From: Lachnospiraceae bacterium
GTDB lineage: Bacteria; Bacillota; Clostridia; Lachnospirales; Lachnospiraceae
Assembly (NCBI GenBank): GCA_024699395.1
Contig: JAILPU010000199.1
Coordinates: 1-8,126 of the forward strand
Direction of reading: 5' to 3'
DNA length: 8,126 nucleotides
Each line of letters begins with the position of its first letter. Within the stretch, counting starts at the first letter, position 1. The position numbers and the translations under genes are program-made. The notes under the pieces were generated by a model that saw nothing but the letters and a program-made list of their open reading frames with translations, did not search any database and had not been told where the DNA came from. This document shows, piece after piece, positions 1 to 6,718 of the stretch.

Positions 1-36
1 TAAAACTATAGCAGTTAATGTAGATGCCAAAATATA

Positions 37-71
37 AAACCCGAGAACATTTAGTCTCGGGTTTCGTTTTT
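37..71. terminator. Likely bidirectional rho-independent terminator left of prs
   Basis: A perfect 10-bp inverted repeat (AAACCCGAGA at 37-46, TCTCGGGTTT at 55-64) encloses an 8-base loop. On the plus strand it is followed by CG and five Ts (67-71). On the minus strand the stem is followed by a T-rich tract (TATATTTT-like, bases 29-36 read in reverse). It can therefore end both a rightward transcript entering from outside the window and the leftward prs transcript, whose stop codon lies about 97 bases away. The rest of 1-160 is AT-rich and shows no credible gene; a 6-bp AT-rich hairpin at 122-138 has no U-tract. Confidence 0.85.
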
Positions 72-160
72 GGATTTTATACCATCAATATATTTGAAAA
101 ACTGTCTACAGCAATATATGATAATCACATTTTGATTAATAGTCACGCGAGGGGCGAAGA

Positions 161-1381
161 TTATAAACGGTTTGAACCATTTTTGTAGAATTCGTCTTCC
201 TCCATGATGCGCTTGTTGTAACGAGCCAAAATCTCGTTCATCTTTTCGGTGTTGGTCATAACCCCTGACATGGGAGCGTCGTGATTCATGAAATCGATAA
301 TGGATGCGGTGAACTTACTCATATCGGCTTCCACGAAGTAGGAGCGTTCGTAAAGTTCGGGAGGAAGGTAGGTGAGGTTGGTGGTAATAACCTTGTCGAA
401 ATAACCCTTCTCGTATGCATCGTCAAATATCTTAAGACCTTCTGTGAAGAGACCGAAGGTACAGCAGATAAATACACGTCTTGCGTTCATCTGTTTAAGC
501 TGCTTTGCGGTATCAATCATGCTACCGCCGGAGGAAATCATATCATCGATAATGATAATATCCTTGCCGTCAATGGAATCACCCAGGAATTCATGGGCAA
601 CGATAGGGTTCTTACCATTAACAACCTTGGAATAATCTCTTCTCTTATAGAAAGTACCGGTATCAACACCCAAAACTGTTGCGAAGTAAATAGCTCTGTC
701 AAGAGCACCCTCGTCGGGGCTTATTATAAGCAGGTGATCTTTGTCGATAATAAGATCGTTCTCCGAATGAAGGAGAGACTTAATGAACTGATAAGGGGGA
801 GTGAAATTATCGAAGCCCTGAAGGGGAGTGGCATTTGCAACTCTGGGATCGTGGGCGTCAAAGGTGATGAAATTATCCACACCCATGCCTGCCAGTTCTT
901 TTAAAGCATAGGCGCAATCCATTGATTCTCTGACGATACGCTTGTGCTGACGACCTTCGTAAAGGAAGGGCATGATAACGTTAACTCTTCTGGCCATACC
1001 GGAGCAGACGCTTATAACACGCTTAAGATCCTGATAATGGTCATCGGGAGACATATGGTTTATATTGCCGTTCATTTTGTAGGTGAGAGAGTGATTGCAC
1101 ACATCCACAAGAATAAAAACGTCTTTACCTCTTATGCTGGTGTTAAAACTTGCCTTGGCTTCACCGCTACCAAAACGGGGAATGTTAACCTCGGTAATAT
1201 AATTGTCCTCGATATATCCGTGGAAAGCGGGATCGTGTTTAACCTTTTCATTGTTGATACCCCGTCTGAATTCCACCATGTAGTCATTAATCCTCTGAGC
1301 AAAACCTTTCATGGAAGGAAGAGCCACTATCTTTAAGGGGGCTATGGGCATGGCATCTTCTAAATCCTTTAAATTTGGCAT
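161..1381 (-). CDS. prs: Ribose-phosphate pyrophosphokinase (PRPP synthetase), long clostridial variant
   Basis: The product transfers pyrophosphate from ATP to ribose-5-phosphate to make PRPP, the cytosolic precursor for purines, pyrimidines, histidine, tryptophan and NAD. Recognisable elements in the 406-residue product are RFGSGEAK (69-76, like the RFSDGE region of classical Prs), RQHKR (144-148, the ATP-binding RQ pair), FDAHDPR (174-180, with the catalytic-type His177), YKRRD (245-249, the flexible-loop Lys/Arg) and the PRPP loop DDMISSGGSM (279-288). Classical Prs is about 315 residues. This one has an N-terminal extension, insertions near 40-65 and 95-115, and a long C-terminal tail, and its loop reads SSGGS where classical enzymes read DTGGT. 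I recall similar long forms annotated as PRPP synthetases in Lachnospiraceae. The start is supported by GGAGG at 1387-1391 (minus strand), five bases from the ATG; an in-frame Met at residue 11 has no such site. The gene is transcribed alone, away from the operon. The assignment is firm at superfamily level; activity of the variant is inferred. Confidence 0.9.
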   Translation of the reverse strand: MPNLKDLEDAMPIAPLKIVALPSMKGFAQRINDYMVEFRRGINNEKVKHDPAFHGYIEDNYITEVNIPRFGSGEAKASFNTSIRGKDVFILVDVCNHSLTYKMNGNINHMSPDDHYQDLKRVISVCSGMARRVNVIMPFLYEGRQHKRIVRESMDCAYALKELAGMGVDNFITFDAHDPRVANATPLQGFDNFTPPYQFIKSLLHSENDLIIDKDHLLIISPDEGALDRAIYFATVLGVDTGTFYKRRDYSKVVNGKNPIVAHEFLGDSIDGKDIIIIDDMISSGGSMIDTAKQLKQMNARRVFICCTFGLFTEGLKIFDDAYEKGYFDKVITTNLTYLPPELYERSYFVEADMSKFTASIIDFMNHDAPMSGVMTNTEKMNEILARYNKRIMEEDEFYKNGSNRL

Positions 1382-1413
1382 ATAAACCTCCGAAACATTG
1401 ATTTTCAGTATAA

Positions 1414-1442
1414 AATGTAGCAGAGAAATATGGACTCGTCAA
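1414..1442 (-). promoter_or_regulatory. Candidate sigma-A promoter for prs
   Basis: Reading the minus strand, TTGACG (plus coordinates 1437-1442) is followed after exactly 17 bases by TACATT (1414-1419). These match TTGACA in 5 of 6 and TATAAT in 4 of 6 positions. Transcription would begin near 1406-1408, giving a leader of about 25 bases, too short for a riboswitch. The -35 box directly abuts the -35 of the divergent promoter. The prediction rests on consensus matching only. Confidence 0.6.
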
Positions 1443-1459
1443 GGCATTTGTGCGATAAT
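1431..1459 (+). promoter_or_regulatory. Candidate extended -10 promoter for the DUF512-der-plsY-gpsA operon
   Basis: TGGACT (1431-1436, 4 of 6 to TTGACA) is separated by 17 bases from GATAAT (1454-1459, 5 of 6 to TATAAT). A TG dinucleotide at 1451-1452 lies one base before the -10, giving the extended -10 form TGnTATAAT. Transcription would start near 1466, leaving a leader of about 39 bases before the ATG at 1505. It is the best promoter-like match in the gap on this strand, but consensus matching alone is weak evidence in AT-rich DNA. Confidence 0.5.
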
Positions 1460-1495
1460 GATTCATGACTCTGAGATTATGAAAATACTTAATGC

Positions 1496-1499
1496 GGAG
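1496..1499 (+). promoter_or_regulatory. Ribosome binding site that decides the DUF512 gene start
   Basis: GGAG at 1496-1499 sits five bases before ATG 1505. It overlaps the in-frame GTG at 1499, which therefore cannot use it as a Shine-Dalgarno site. The ATG at 1505 is the better start. Confidence 0.75.
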
Positions 1500-1504
1500 T
1501 GATT

Positions 1505-2833
1505 ATGAAGGAAAAAAGACATATAGTCAAAAGTGTTAAGGAGGGCAGTATTGCGGAAGAAATGGGCATTGAACCCGGGGATGCAATTCTTGCCATAGAC
1601 AACTCCTATATGGAAGATGTTTTTGATTATCATTTTCTTATACAGGACACTTATATTGAAGTTTTAATAGAAAAACCGGATAAAGAACAGTGGCTCCTTG
1701 AAATTGACAAAGAGATGGATGAGGATCTGGGGATAGAGTTTGAGAACGGCCTCATGGACAATTACAGAAGCTGTCACAATAAGTGCATCTTCTGCTTTAT
1801 CGATCAGATGCCCAAGGGCATGAGAGAGACCCTTTATTTTAAGGATGACGATTCCAGACTTTCGTTTTTACAGGGAAATTACGTAACTCTCACCAACATG
1901 TCGGATCATGATGTGGAAAGAATTTGCAGATATCATCTATCCCCCATTAACATTTCTTTTCAGACCATGAATCCCGAGCTTCGATGCATGATGCTAAATA
2001 ACCGCTTTGCGGGAGAATCCCTTAAAAAGGTGGATATATTAAATGAAGCCGGGATAATTATGAACGGCCAGATTGTATTGTGTAAAGGTGTTAATGACGG
2101 AGCGGAGCTTGATTATTCCATTAAAAAAATGATGGAATACATCCCAAATCTCCAGAGCGTCTCCGTGGTTCCCGTGGGTCTTTCAAGACACAGGGAAGGC
2201 TTATATCCCTTAGAGCCCTTTGATGCAAAGGATTCCGCCGCTGTTATAGATATGATAGAAGCCTATCAGAAAATCTGTTATGAAAAGTACGGATGTCACT
2301 TTATCCATGCCAGCGACGAGTGGTATATCCAGGCCGGAAGAGATCTTCCCCCTGAGGAAAATTACGACGGTTATCTTCAGCTTGAAAACGGGGTGGGGAT
2401 GATTCGCCTTATGATAAACGAGTTTAACAAACGGCTTGATGAACTTAAAAGCGCAGACTTTAAACTTGAAAACAAGAGGCATATCTCCGTTGCCACAGGA
2501 CGTCTTGTGGAGGGATATATCAAGAGATTTGTGGATATTCTTGAAAAAGAATATCCCGGGCTTTCGGTTAATGTGTATGCCATAAGAAACGACTTTTTCG
2601 GGGAGAGGATAACGGTTTCCGGTCTTATATGTGCCTGCGATCTTATGGCACAGCTTAAGGATAAAGATCTGGGTGAAGCCCTTCTTTTACCCTGTAATAT
2701 ACTGCGTTACAATGAGGATGTTTTCCTTGATGACGTGCATTTGTCAGAGGTCGTAAGTACTTTACAAGTTCCTGTTAATATTGTAAAATCTACAGGATGT
2801 GATTTTGTAAATTCAGTACTTGGAATAGATTAG
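1505..2833 (+). CDS. PDZ / radical-SAM-like / DUF512 protein of unknown reaction
   Basis: This 442-residue protein has the layout of the DUF512 family: an N-terminal PDZ-like domain (about 5-60, with GSIAEEMGIEPGDAI), then a radical-SAM-like iron-sulfur region with Cys90, Cys94 and Cys97 in a CxxxCxxC pattern (CHNKCIFC), then the conserved stretch GNYVTLTNMS (about 124-133), and a C-terminal DUF512 domain (about 225-430, ending in FLDDV and STGCDF). The cysteine spacing matches that used to hold a [4Fe-4S] cluster with S-adenosylmethionine, so a cytosolic radical enzyme is plausible, but no substrate is known to me. There is no signal peptide and no membrane segment. The gene is first in the operon and ends nine bases before der, a pairing common in Clostridia. 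An upstream in-frame GTG at 1499 would add two residues but lies inside the ribosome binding site. Family assignment is confident; function is unknown. Confidence 0.9.
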   Translation: MKEKRHIVKSVKEGSIAEEMGIEPGDAILAIDNSYMEDVFDYHFLIQDTYIEVLIEKPDKEQWLLEIDKEMDEDLGIEFENGLMDNYRSCHNKCIFCFIDQMPKGMRETLYFKDDDSRLSFLQGNYVTLTNMSDHDVERICRYHLSPINISFQTMNPELRCMMLNNRFAGESLKKVDILNEAGIIMNGQIVLCKGVNDGAELDYSIKKMMEYIPNLQSVSVVPVGLSRHREGLYPLEPFDAKDSAAVIDMIEAYQKICYEKYGCHFIHASDEWYIQAGRDLPPEENYDGYLQLENGVGMIRLMINEFNKRLDELKSADFKLENKRHISVATGRLVEGYIKRFVDILEKEYPGLSVNVYAIRNDFFGERITVSGLICACDLMAQLKDKDLGEALLLPCNILRYNEDVFLDDVHLSEVVSTLQVPVNIVKSTGCDFVNSVLGID

Positions 2834-2842
2834 AGAGGTTTT

Positions 2843-4177
2843 ATGGACGTTAAGAGAACAGGTCATATAGTGGCCATTGTGGGAAGACCCAACGTGGGTA
2901 AATCCACACTTTTTAATGCCCTTGCGGGAGAAAAGATTTCCATTGTCAAAGATACTCCCGGCATAACAAGAGACAGGATATATGCGGATGTCACCTGGCT
3001 TGACAAGGCATTTACCATAATCGATACAGGCGGTATAGAGCCTGACAGTAAGGATGTTATCATCTCCCAGATGAGAGAGCAGGCGCAGATAGCCATTGAT
3101 ACTGCGGATGTTATTATCTTTTTGGTGGATGTTAAACAGGGACTTCAGGATGCGGACATGAAGGTTGCGGATCTCTTAAGAAGATCTCACAAGCCTGTAC
3201 TTTTGGTGGTTAACAAGGTAGACAGCTATGAGAAATACATAGCTGATATATATGAGTTTTACAACCTGGGTATGGGAGACCCCATCGCAATTTCAAGTGC
3301 CAACAGAACGGGACTTGGAGATATGCTGGATGAGGTGGTCTCTCATTTTGATGAGGATCGTTTCTCTGAGGAAGCGGACGAGAGAGTCCATGTGGCTATA
3401 ATCGGTAAACCCAACGTGGGTAAATCCTCCCTTATCAATAAGCTTTTGGGTGAAAACCGCCTTATTGTTTCCGATATTGCCGGCACCACAAGAGATGCGG
3501 TGGATACACCCATTAAACATAACGGCAAGGAATATGTATTTATAGATACAGCAGGTCTTCGAAGAAAGAACAAGATCAAAGAAGACCTTGAGCATTATAT
3601 GATAGTGCGCACCGTTTCCGCGGTGGAGCGCTCTGAGGTGGTGGTACTTCTCATCGACGCCCTTATGGGAGTTACTGAGCAGGATGCCAAGATTGCGGGA
3701 ATCGCCCATGACAGAGGAAAGGCTGTAATTATAGCCGTAAACAAATGGGACGCCCTTGAGAAGGATGACAAGACCATCTATCGTTTTACGGAGAAGATTA
3801 AAGAGACTCTTTCCTTTATGAACTATGCCCAGATACTTTTTATCTCGGCCAAAACAGGACAGCGTCTCAACAAACTTTTCGAAACCATAGATACGGTAAG
3901 CGAAAACCATGCCATGCGTGTTCAGACCGGTGTGCTTAACGAGATTATGGCTGAAGCTGTGGCTATGCAGCAGCCTCCCACAGATAAGGGTAAGAGGCTC
4001 AGACTCTTTTATATCACTCAGGCATCGGTTAAGCCCCCTACCTTTGTTATATTCGTTAATGACAAGGAGCTTATGCATTTCTCCTATACAAGATATATAG
4101 AGAATCAGATAAGGGAGACCTTCGGTTTCGTGGGAACACCCTTACGATTTATTATAAGAGAGCGAAAGGAAGAGTAA
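2843..4177 (+). CDS. der: Ribosome biogenesis GTPase Der (EngA), double G-domain
   Basis: Der is an essential GTPase that binds the maturing 50S ribosomal subunit. Its hallmark, two tandem G domains plus a C-terminal KH-like domain, is complete in this 444-residue product. The first G domain has GRPNVGKS (14-21), DTPGITRD (37-44), DTGG (61-64) and NKVD (124-127). The second has GKPNVGKS (188-195), GTTRD (214-218), DTAGLRRK (235-242) and NKWD (300-303), with ISAK (334-337) as its G5 motif. The KH-like domain spans about 355-440. Length is close to the usual 435-440. An AGAGG at 2834-2838 lies four bases before the ATG. The upstream gap is nine bases and the plsY start follows three bases after the stop, so the gene is co-transcribed with both. 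All nucleotide-binding motifs are intact. Confidence 0.98.
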   Translation: MDVKRTGHIVAIVGRPNVGKSTLFNALAGEKISIVKDTPGITRDRIYADVTWLDKAFTIIDTGGIEPDSKDVIISQMREQAQIAIDTADVIIFLVDVKQGLQDADMKVADLLRRSHKPVLLVVNKVDSYEKYIADIYEFYNLGMGDPIAISSANRTGLGDMLDEVVSHFDEDRFSEEADERVHVAIIGKPNVGKSSLINKLLGENRLIVSDIAGTTRDAVDTPIKHNGKEYVFIDTAGLRRKNKIKEDLEHYMIVRTVSAVERSEVVVLLIDALMGVTEQDAKIAGIAHDRGKAVIIAVNKWDALEKDDKTIYRFTEKIKETLSFMNYAQILFISAKTGQRLNKLFETIDTVSENHAMRVQTGVLNEIMAEAVAMQQPPTDKGKRLRLFYITQASVKPPTFVIFVNDKELMHFSYTRYIENQIRETFGFVGTPLRFIIRERKEE

Positions 4178-4180
4178 TAA

Positions 4181-4852
4181 ATGCTTTTCAGGATCTGTTT
4201 TATCGTTATAGGTTATTTTTTCGGTCTTATACAGACCGCGTTTATATACGGTAAGCTTCACGGTATCGATATAAGAGAGCACGGAAGCGGTAATGCAGGC
4301 ACCACCAATACATTAAGAGTCCTGGGAACCAAAGCGGGACTTGTGGTATTTTTCGGAGACAGTTTTAAATGTATTCTCGCCATACTTGTAACTGTGGCGC
4401 TGTTTCAGTCCAAATGCGATATTCACAAGCTTTTGATTGGGGCATATACGGCCACCGGTGTAATCTTTGGTCACAACTTTCCTTTTTACATGAATTTCAA
4501 AGGGGGAAAGGGAATCGCCGCAACTGCGGGACTTATTATCAGTTTCTGGATTCTCACGGGAAATATCTGGTTTTTTATTATCGGAAACCTTGCTTTCTTC
4601 GGAGTTTTCTTTATAACTCATTATGTGTCACTGGGTTCTCTTGTTTTGTACATCACTTTCTTTGTAATGTGCCTTGTTATGGGAACCATGGGACTTTTTG
4701 AGGGAATAAGTTCCGTTCAGCTTACGGAAATGTATATCGTCATTATTGTTTTGCTTGTAATGGCTTTTTGGAGACACAGATCCAATATCAAAAAGCTTAT
4801 TAAGGGTGAAGAGAGAAAGACATATCTGCTTAAAAAAAATAAAGCGAATTGA
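4181..4852 (+). CDS. plsY: Acyl-phosphate:glycerol-3-phosphate acyltransferase PlsY
   Basis: PlsY is an integral membrane enzyme that moves an acyl group from acyl-phosphate (made by PlsX) to sn-glycerol-3-phosphate, giving lysophosphatidic acid. The 223-residue product has the family motifs HGSGNAGTTN (34-43), GHNFPFYMNFKGGKGIA (97-113, with the phosphate-binding GGKG) and YVSLGSLV (148-155). Hydrophobic segments lie near 2-22, 52-74, 84-100, 113-146, 151-172 and 182-197. The tail is lysine-rich (RHRSNIKKLIKGEERK and beyond), placing it on the cytosolic side by the positive-inside rule. It is slightly longer than the usual 190-215 residues because of that tail. Its ribosome binding site (AAGGA) lies inside the end of der, with only three bases between stop and start, which suggests translational coupling. 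gpsA, which makes its substrate, follows directly. Confidence 0.96.
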   Translation: MLFRICFIVIGYFFGLIQTAFIYGKLHGIDIREHGSGNAGTTNTLRVLGTKAGLVVFFGDSFKCILAILVTVALFQSKCDIHKLLIGAYTATGVIFGHNFPFYMNFKGGKGIAATAGLIISFWILTGNIWFFIIGNLAFFGVFFITHYVSLGSLVLYITFFVMCLVMGTMGLFEGISSVQLTEMYIVIIVLLVMAFWRHRSNIKKLIKGEERKTYLLKKNKAN

Positions 4853-4854
4853 TC

Positions 4855-4859
4855 GGAGG
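4855..4859 (+). promoter_or_regulatory. Ribosome binding site that decides the gpsA start
   Basis: GGAGG at 4855-4859 is five bases before ATG 4865. The in-frame GTG at 4859 uses the last G of this site, so it is unlikely to be the start; ATG 4865 begins MSRVSVLGAGTWG, the usual GpsA N-terminus. Confidence 0.8.
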
Positions 4860-4864
4860 TGTAT

Positions 4865-5878
4865 ATGAGCAGAGTAAGTGTTTTGGGAGCAGGCACATGG
4901 GGAATAGCCCTTGCCCGCGTTCTTAATAAGAACGGTCATGACGTTACAATATGGTCCGCTCTTAAGGATGAAATCGATATGCTTAATACCAATCATGAGC
5001 ACAAAATGCTTCCCGGTGTTAAGATAGATGAATCCATCAAATATACATGTGATGATGAAGAAGCTGTAAAGGATATGGATCTTGTGGTTATGGCGGTTGC
5101 CAGCAAATACACAAGATCTACCGCAAATCGATTTGCAAAGATTGTAAAAAAGGGACAGCTTATAGTGGATGTGGCAAAGGGTATCGAAGAGGATTCCCTT
5201 AAGACCCTTTCACAGATAATAGAAGAAGAGATTCCCGACGCCAATGTGTGTGTATTGTCAGGTCCTTCCCATGCGGAGGAAGTTATAAGAGACATCCCCA
5301 CCACAATTGTTGCGGGAGCTCACAGAAAGAAGGATGCGGAGTTCATTCAGACTCTCTTTATGAATGAGAATTTCCGTGTATATACAAGCCCGGATATGCT
5401 GGGAATGGAGCTTGGAGCCGCTCTTAAAAATGTGGTGGCTTTGGCTGCGGGCGCTGCCGACGGACTTGGCTACGGCGACAACACGAAGGCCGCTCTTATC
5501 ACAAGAGGTATTGCTGAAATCAAGCGCCTTGCGGTTGCCATGGGATGCAATCCCGAGACCATAAACGGACTTACGGGAATGGGTGACCTTATAGTTACCT
5601 GCGCCAGCATGCATTCAAGAAACAGAAGAGCCGGAATCCTTATAGGACAGGGCATGAGCTGTGAGGATGCCATGAAGGAAGTTAAGATGGTGGTAGAGGG
5701 CGTTTATTCCGCCAAGGCCGCACTTCAGCTTTCCAAGAAATACAATGTTAATCTTCCCATAATCGAGCAGGTCAACTTGGTGCTCTTTGAGGGTAAAAAT
5801 CCTGCAGATGCAGTTAAAGAGCTTATGCTCAGAGACAAGAAGATAGAGATATCCGATTCCATGTGGGACAAAGAATAG
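4865..5878 (+). CDS. gpsA: NAD(P)H-dependent glycerol-3-phosphate dehydrogenase GpsA
   Basis: GpsA reduces dihydroxyacetone phosphate to sn-glycerol-3-phosphate in the cytosol, supplying the phospholipid backbone. The 337-residue product starts directly with the Rossmann loop GAGTWG (8-13). It carries VAKGIE (103-108), GPSHAEEV (133-140), the catalytic-type Lys188 in GAALKN (184-189), NTKAALITRG (206-215), GLTGMGDL (235-242) and SRNRRAG (251-257), all standard GpsA signatures in order. Length is normal (330-340). It lies 12 bases after plsY, whose enzyme consumes its product, and 12 bases before the moxR-like gene. No terminator is visible on either side. Confidence 0.98.
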   Translation: MSRVSVLGAGTWGIALARVLNKNGHDVTIWSALKDEIDMLNTNHEHKMLPGVKIDESIKYTCDDEEAVKDMDLVVMAVASKYTRSTANRFAKIVKKGQLIVDVAKGIEEDSLKTLSQIIEEEIPDANVCVLSGPSHAEEVIRDIPTTIVAGAHRKKDAEFIQTLFMNENFRVYTSPDMLGMELGAALKNVVALAAGAADGLGYGDNTKAALITRGIAEIKRLAVAMGCNPETINGLTGMGDLIVTCASMHSRNRRAGILIGQGMSCEDAMKEVKMVVEGVYSAKAALQLSKKYNVNLPIIEQVNLVLFEGKNPADAVKELMLRDKKIEISDSMWDKE

Positions 5879-5890
5879 ACAGAGGACAAT

Positions 5891-6709
5891 ATGCTTAACG
5901 ATACATTTAAGGGTACAGGAGAATATGTGGCAAGTCCCGAGCTTATGGCCGGGGTTAATGTAGCCATTGCTTTAAAGAAGCCTTTACTTATAAAGGGTGA
6001 ACCGGGAACAGGCAAAACAATGCTTGCGGAGGCTGTTGCCAAAGCCCTGGGTAAAAGACTTATTATCTGGAATATTAAATCCACCACCAAAGCTCAGGAA
6101 GGTCTCTATGTATACGATACGATTCAGAGACTTTACGACGGTCAGTTCGGTGAGGAAGGCGTGGATGATATCTCAAGATATATAAAGCTTGGAAAACTGG
6201 GAGAGGCTTTTAAAAGCGACGAGCAGGTGGTGCTTCTTATAGACGAGATAGATAAGGCAGATCTTGAGTTCCCCAACGACCTTCTCTGGGAGCTTGATCA
6301 GATGGAGTTTTACATCAATGAGACCAAAGAGACCGTTAAGGCCAAGAACCGTCCCATTGTTATAATTACCAGTAATGCTGAGAAGGAACTTCCCGATGCC
6401 TTCCTAAGAAGATATATTTTCCATTACATAGATTTCCCGGATAAGGAGCTTATGGAGGAAATTGTAAGAGTTCATTATCCTGAGGTGGAGAAGAAACTTC
6501 TCGATGCCGCAATGGATGTTTTCTACGATATCAGAAGCATTCACGATATCAGAAAAAAGCCCAGTACCTCAGAACTTATCGACTGGGTAAATGCCCTTAT
6601 GTTGGGAGGAATCCCCGCGGAGACCATTAAGGAAAAACTTCCCTTTGTGGGTGTTGTGGTTAAGAAGGACGAAGATCTGGCACTTGTTAAACATAACTCT
6701 TCTTTATAG
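5891..6709 (+). CDS. MoxR-family AAA+ ATPase
   Basis: This 272-residue cytosolic ATPase belongs to the MoxR branch of AAA+ proteins, which act as chaperone-like remodelers and are usually encoded beside a von Willebrand A partner, as here. Visible motifs are Walker A GEPGTGKT (36-43), Walker B VLLIDEID (114-121), sensor 1 ITSN (159-162), the arginine-finger region LPDAFLRR (167-174) and a sensor-2 segment KKPSTSELIDW (222-232). All are intact, so ATP hydrolysis is expected. It is somewhat shorter than typical MoxR proteins (about 300-330), lacking extra N-terminal sequence. The AGAGG at 5881-5885 is five bases before the ATG. The client protein is unknown; methanol dehydrogenase or CO dehydrogenase maturation, known for some relatives, is not suggested by these neighbours. 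Confidence 0.93.
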   Translation: MLNDTFKGTGEYVASPELMAGVNVAIALKKPLLIKGEPGTGKTMLAEAVAKALGKRLIIWNIKSTTKAQEGLYVYDTIQRLYDGQFGEEGVDDISRYIKLGKLGEAFKSDEQVVLLIDEIDKADLEFPNDLLWELDQMEFYINETKETVKAKNRPIVIITSNAEKELPDAFLRRYIFHYIDFPDKELMEEIVRVHYPEVEKKLLDAAMDVFYDIRSIHDIRKKPSTSELIDWVNALMLGGIPAETIKEKLPFVGVVVKKDEDLALVKHNSSL

Positions 6710-6718
6710 GACTGATAT

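Noticed and set aside
122..138. Six-bp hairpin TAATCA/TGATTA downstream of prs as a terminator
   Set aside because: The stem is AT-rich and weak and is not followed by a T-tract in the prs direction. The GC-richer hairpin at 37-64 is a far better candidate.
281..904. 207-codon open frame on the plus strand opposite prs
   Set aside because: It lies wholly inside prs on the other strand, has no ribosome binding site, and its protein has no recognisable motif. The prs reading carries all catalytic motifs.
1499..1501. GTG as start of the DUF512 gene
   Set aside because: The codon overlaps the GGAG ribosome binding site, whose spacing fits ATG 1505. The same reasoning rejects GTG 4859 for gpsA.
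3293..4078. 261-codon open frame on the minus strand opposite der
   Set aside because: It is an antisense shadow of a highly conserved der reading frame, with low-complexity composition and no start context. Codon bias in der explains the lack of stops.
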